From Amycolatopsis tucumanensis (GTDB lineage: Bacteria > Actinomycetota > Actinomycetes > Mycobacteriales > Pseudonocardiaceae): a DNA stretch of 64,000 bases. The DNA lies in NCBI RefSeq assembly GCF_021654135.1, contig NZ_JAKGSD010000031.1, forward strand, positions 34,764 through 98,763, written 5' to 3'. Under the pieces are notes generated by a model. The model made no database searches. It had not been told where the DNA came from and was given only the letters and a program-made list of their open reading frames with translations. This document shows positions 60,923 to 64,000 of this stretch, one piece after another. Position numbers and translations under genes: made by a program. Each line of letters opens with the position of its first letter. Positions within the stretch are counted from its first letter, which is position 1.

Positions 60923-62138
60923 CGATGCTCCCGTCCAGGGGGGCGCCCTCGGTCAGGTGCGGGGCGATCTTGTTGTCGAAGACCGACAGCGCCGAACCGA
61001 TGGCCATGTGCATGTCCAGGTACTTGTAGGTGCCGAGGCGGCCGCCGAAGAGCACGTTGCGCTCGCGCGCCTCGGCCTTCGCCAGCTCCCGGTACCGCTC
61101 CAGCTTCGCCCGGTCGTCCGGGGTGTTGATCGGGTAGTACGGCTCGTCGTCGTCGTTCGCGAAGCGCGAGTACTCGCGGACGATGACCGTCTTGTCCTTC
61201 GGGTAGTCGCGCTCCGGGTGGAAGTGGCGGAACTCGTGGATCCGCGTGAAGGGGACGTCCTCGTCGTTGTAGTTCATGACGGACGTGCCCTGGTAATCAC
61301 CCGTGGGGACGACCTCCTGCTCGAAGTCGAGCGTGCGCCAGCCGAGGCGGCCCTCGGAGTAGCCGAAGTAGAGGTCCAGCGGGCCGGTGTAGACGGTCGG
61401 CGTGCCTGCCGGGATGCGGTCGCGGACGTCGAAGTAGTCGGTGTTCAGGCGGACCTCGATGAGCTCGTGGTCGGCCATCCGCTCCAGCCAGGCGGTGTAG
61501 CCGTCGACCGGCAGGCCCTCGTAGGTGTCGTTGAAGTACCGGTTGTCGAAGGTGTAGCGCACCGGCAGGCGGGTGATGTTGCCCGCGGGCAGCTCCTTCG
61601 GGTCGGTCTGCCACTGCTTGGCGGTGTAGCCGCGGAAGAACGCCTCGTACAGCGGGCGGCCGATGAGCGAGATGGCCTTCTCTTCGAAGTTCTGCGCGTC
61701 CGCCGTGTTGATCTCGCTGGCCTGCTCGGCGATCAGCGCGCGGGCCTCGTCCGGCGTGTGCGACTTGCCGAAGAACTGGTTGATCAGCGCCAGGTTCATC
61801 GGCAGCGGGTAGACCTGCCCCTTGTACTTGCCGAACACGCGGTGCTGGTAGTTCGTGAACTCGGTGAACTGGTTGACGTAGTCCCAGACCCGCTTGTTCG
61901 ACGTGTGGAACAGGTGCGCGCCGTAGCGGTGCACCTCGATGCCGGTCTCCGGCTCGGCCTCGGAGTAGGCGTTGCCCCCCAGGTGGGAACGCCGTTCCAG
62001 CACGAGCACGCGCTTGCCGAGCTGGCTGGCCGCGCGCTCGGCGACCGTCAGCCCGAAGAAGCCGGAGCCGACGACGACCAGGTCGTACCCGGCGAATTCG
62101 GCGTCGGTGACGTCAGTGTTGCTCGTGTGCTCGCTCAC
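60915..62138 (-). CDS. glf: UDP-galactopyranose mutase Glf
   Basis: Flavoenzyme of 407 residues that converts UDP-Galp to UDP-Galf, the donor for both GlfT enzymes. FAD-binding VVGSGFFGLTVAERA with the GG-doublet LERRSHLGGNAYSE is at the N-terminus. Substrate residues include HLFHTSN, GYTAKQW and RFPVRYTFDNRYF-type block LPVRYTFDNRYFNDTYEG. The C-terminal GRLGTYKYLDMHMAIG is typical. GTG 62138 begins VSEHTSNTDV. It is the first gene of the leftward glf-PAP2-ubiA-aftA-unknown-GTC-80aa cluster. Confidence 0.95.
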   Translation of the reverse strand: MSEHTSNTDVTDAEFAGYDLVVVGSGFFGLTVAERAASQLGKRVLVLERRSHLGGNAYSEAEPETGIEVHRYGAHLFHTSNKRVWDYVNQFTEFTNYQHRVFGKYKGQVYPLPMNLALINQFFGKSHTPDEARALIAEQASEINTADAQNFEEKAISLIGRPLYEAFFRGYTAKQWQTDPKELPAGNITRLPVRYTFDNRYFNDTYEGLPVDGYTAWLERMADHELIEVRLNTDYFDVRDRIPAGTPTVYTGPLDLYFGYSEGRLGWRTLDFEQEVVPTGDYQGTSVMNYNDEDVPFTRIHEFRHFHPERDYPKDKTVIVREYSRFANDDDEPYYPINTPDDRAKLERYRELAKAEARERNVLFGGRLGTYKYLDMHMAIGSALSVFDNKIAPHLTEGAPLDGSIDA

Positions 62139-62186
62139 GGGAAGCGAGGGTACCGACGCTACTGAGGGCAATCGCACCCACATTCA

Positions 62187-63071
62187 CTATTGCGCTTCGC
62201 GCAGGCCCGGGAGCACGTCGGCCACCACTTCTTCGAGCACGGCCTCGCGACCGGCGTACGGACCGGACGAACGCGGCCAGTGCACGACCACGTCGGTGAA
62301 GCCGAGCTCGGCGGCGCGACCGGCCGCGTCGGTGAACGCCTGAGCGCTGACCAGGGAAAACACCGGGGACGAGTCGAGGCTGAGGTACCGGTGGACGTCC
62401 TCACCCGTCCGGTCGTTCTCGGCCAGCACCTGGTCGAAGCGCCGGGACAGCTCGGCGACGCCCTGCCACCACTCGTCGAGCGTTTCCACCCGGGGACCGG
62501 TGGTCACCCAGCCGCCACCATAAGTTGCGGCAACTTTCATCGCGCGCGGCCCGTTGGCGGCGATCAGGAACGGAATTCGCGGCCGCTGCACGCAACCGGG
62601 CAGATTGCGGGCGCCGCGGGCCGTGTAATAGGTGCCCTCGTAGTCGAACCCGTCGGTGATGAGCAGGCCGTCCAGCGCCTCGACGAACTCGGCGAACCGG
62701 TCCGACCGCTGACGCGGGGTGAGCTCCTCGCCGCCCAGCACGCCCGCGTCGTAGCCCAGGCCGCCCGCGCCGATGCCCAGGATGAGACGACCGTCGGCCA
62801 CGTCGTCGAGGGTGATCAGCTCGCGGGTGAACGGCACCGGGTGGCGGAAGTTGGGCGAGGCGACGAACGTGCCGAGCCGGATCGTGGAGGTCACCATGGC
62901 CGCGGCGGTCAGGGTGGGCACTGCGGCGAACCACGGGCCGTCGACCAGCGTTCTCCAGCCGAGGTGGTCGTAGGTCCAGGCGTGGTCGAAGCCGTACTCC
63001 TCGGCGGCCCGCCACTTCGGCTCGGCCGCCCACCACCGGTCCTCGGGAAGAATCACGATGCCAACGCGCAC
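62187..63071 (-). CDS. LLM-class (F420-dependent) oxidoreductase
   Basis: Luciferase-like monooxygenase fold of 294 residues. Characteristic blocks are WTYDHLGWRTLVDGPWF, TSTIRLGTFVASPNFRHPVPFTRELITLDDVADGRLILGIGAGG and a C-terminal ELGFTDVVVHWP. Actinobacterial members mostly use F420 rather than FMN. The substrate is unknown. It ends 48 bases upstream of glf on the same strand and could provide read-through, though a functional link is not implied. Confidence 0.88.
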   Translation of the reverse strand: MRVGIVILPEDRWWAAEPKWRAAEEYGFDHAWTYDHLGWRTLVDGPWFAAVPTLTAAAMVTSTIRLGTFVASPNFRHPVPFTRELITLDDVADGRLILGIGAGGLGYDAGVLGGEELTPRQRSDRFAEFVEALDGLLITDGFDYEGTYYTARGARNLPGCVQRPRIPFLIAANGPRAMKVAATYGGGWVTTGPRVETLDEWWQGVAELSRRFDQVLAENDRTGEDVHRYLSLDSSPVFSLVSAQAFTDAAGRAAELGFTDVVVHWPRSSGPYAGREAVLEEVVADVLPGLREAQ

Positions 63072-63134
63072 CGGCCCACGCTATCGGTCAGCACCGACAA
63101 TCCGTCGGCCCGGACCCCAGGGGACAATGGGGGT

Positions 63135-63950
63135 GTGGAGAAACCCCTGCTGATCGCGTCGGATGTGGACGGCACCCTGCTCGACCCGATGGAACGGATG
63201 TCCCCCCGCACCGCCGCCGTGCTGCGCCGCGCCACGGAAGCGGGGATCCCGATCGTGCTCGCCACCGGCCGCCCGCCGCGCTGGATCCCGTCGGTGGCGC
63301 AGGCCGGCGGCCTGACCGGTTACGCAGTGTGCGCGAACGGCGCCGTGCTGTACGACATCGGCAAGGACGAGGTGGTCGGGGTGCACGGCGCGCTGGAGCC
63401 GATGATGCTCAACGACGCCGTGCACGAGCTGACGAAGGCGCTGCCGGGCGCCGGGTTCGCCGCCGAACGGGTCGGCCGCCGCGCGCTCGACCCCGACGTC
63501 GAGCACCTGGTGGTCGAGCACGGCTACCACAACCCGTGGGGCGACGGCGAGGGCGTGCCGGTGTCCCGGGCCGAGATCGTCGGGCGGCCTGCGGTGAAAC
63601 TGCTGGTCAGCCACCCGGACATGACGTCGGACGAGATGGCGCGGGCGGCGCGCGCGGTGCTCGACGAGTCGGTGGACATCACGTTCTCCGCCAGCGGCGG
63701 GCTGATCGAGATCGCGGCGCACGGCATCACGAAGGCGACCGGGCTGGCCGAGGTTGCCGAGCGATTCGGCGTGCCGGTCGAGCGGATCATCGCGTTCGGC
63801 GACATGCCCAACGACCTGGAGATGCTCAAGTGGGCCGGGCACGGCGTGGCGATGGCCAACGCGCACCCCGAGGTGCTGGCGATCGCGGACGAGGTGACGA
63901 GCCCGAACAGCGAGGACGGCGTCGCGCAGGTGCTCGAGCGCTGGTTCTAG
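63135..63950 (+). CDS. Cof-type HAD-superfamily phosphatase
   Basis: HAD hydrolase of 271 residues, subfamily IIB (Cof). Motif I is SDVDGTLLDP, motif II ATGRPPRW, the lysine is in PAVKLLV or TKATGL, and motif IV is IIAFGDMPNDLEML. Such enzymes dephosphorylate sugar phosphates or cofactors. GTG 63135 (VEKPLLIAS) is divergent from the LLM oxidoreductase. The position agrees with Rv3813c near glf in M. tuberculosis. Confidence 0.9.
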   Translation: MEKPLLIASDVDGTLLDPMERMSPRTAAVLRRATEAGIPIVLATGRPPRWIPSVAQAGGLTGYAVCANGAVLYDIGKDEVVGVHGALEPMMLNDAVHELTKALPGAGFAAERVGRRALDPDVEHLVVEHGYHNPWGDGEGVPVSRAEIVGRPAVKLLVSHPDMTSDEMARAARAVLDESVDITFSASGGLIEIAAHGITKATGLAEVAERFGVPVERIIAFGDMPNDLEMLKWAGHGVAMANAHPEVLAIADEVTSPNSEDGVAQVLERWF

Positions 63951-64000
63951 GTGTGTTGTTTGGTGAGGTTGGTTCCGCGGCTGGCTGGGGTGTGGCCGTC
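63951..64000. other. Right-edge sequence without a supported feature
   Basis: The last 50 bases (TGTGTTGTTTGGTGAGG...) follow the HAD gene. They are too short to assign; they may be intergenic or the 3' end of a leftward gene. Confidence 0.3.

Overview
The window is very GC-rich actinobacterial DNA with many GTG starts and 4-base ATGA/GTGA gene overlaps. It carries a complete-looking arabinogalactan toolkit (wzm, wzt, glfT1, glfT2, dprE1, dprE2, ubiA, aftA, glf) plus a Bpa-type proteasome activator, SigF/RsbW, an SsgA-like sporulation protein and an iniBAC locus. None of the mycolic-acid genes that interrupt this region in Mycobacterium is present. This fits a mycolate-less Pseudonocardiaceae member such as Amycolatopsis; the genus is inferred, not proven.

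Layout. (1) 1-13.9 kb, housekeeping and stress: start of an LPG-synthase-like membrane protein, acetoacetyl-CoA synthetase, DLH-like hydrolase, HisC/Pat aminotransferase, TauE permease, Rv2629/Vms1-like protein, rsbW-sigF, a ligase-Ku NHEJ pair, a class III adenylate cyclase, a KAS III enzyme, a winged-helix protein and an Lrp regulator. (2) 14.0-23.4 kb, accessory: SsgA-like protein, a degenerate repeat field, a membrane protein, a LuxR-type two-component system, an orphan lasso-like leader ORF, a BisC-type molybdoenzyme, a ketopantoate reductase-rhodanese fusion and a G-rich field ending in seven GGGGCC units. (3) 23.4-34.9 kb, cell-envelope stress: L,D-transpeptidase lipoprotein, an IniR-like LuxR ATPase coupled to an Hsp70-like ATPase, divergent iniB-iniA-iniC, then a candidate minimal RiPP unit (HExxH peptide hydroxylase translationally coupled to a 68-aa peptide), a small membrane peptide and a GntR regulator. 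(4) 35.7-43.7 kb: unknown membrane protein, a decayed PPOX gene, tRNA-Ser, MarR, a zinc metallopeptidase, an M28 aminopeptidase, quinone oxidoreductase, a class V aminotransferase-like protein and bpa. (5) 43.7-62.1 kb: the arabinogalactan locus. (6) 62.2-64 kb: F420-type LLM oxidoreductase and HAD phosphatase.

How the genes fit together. Glf makes UDP-Galf, GlfT1 and GlfT2 build galactan, and Wzm/Wzt probably export it. UbiA, the PAP2 phosphatase and DprE1/DprE2 make decaprenyl-phosphoarabinose, and AftA places the first arabinose on galactan. The ini genes are known in mycobacteria to respond to cell-wall inhibitors, so their presence near this locus is coherent.

The least explained parts are the HExxH-hydroxylase/peptide pair (32.9-34.4 kb), the lasso-like leader at 18.24 kb, the Hsp70-IniR-IniBAC grouping and several proteins lacking expected catalytic residues. 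All functional calls rest on reading motifs by eye; no database search was run.
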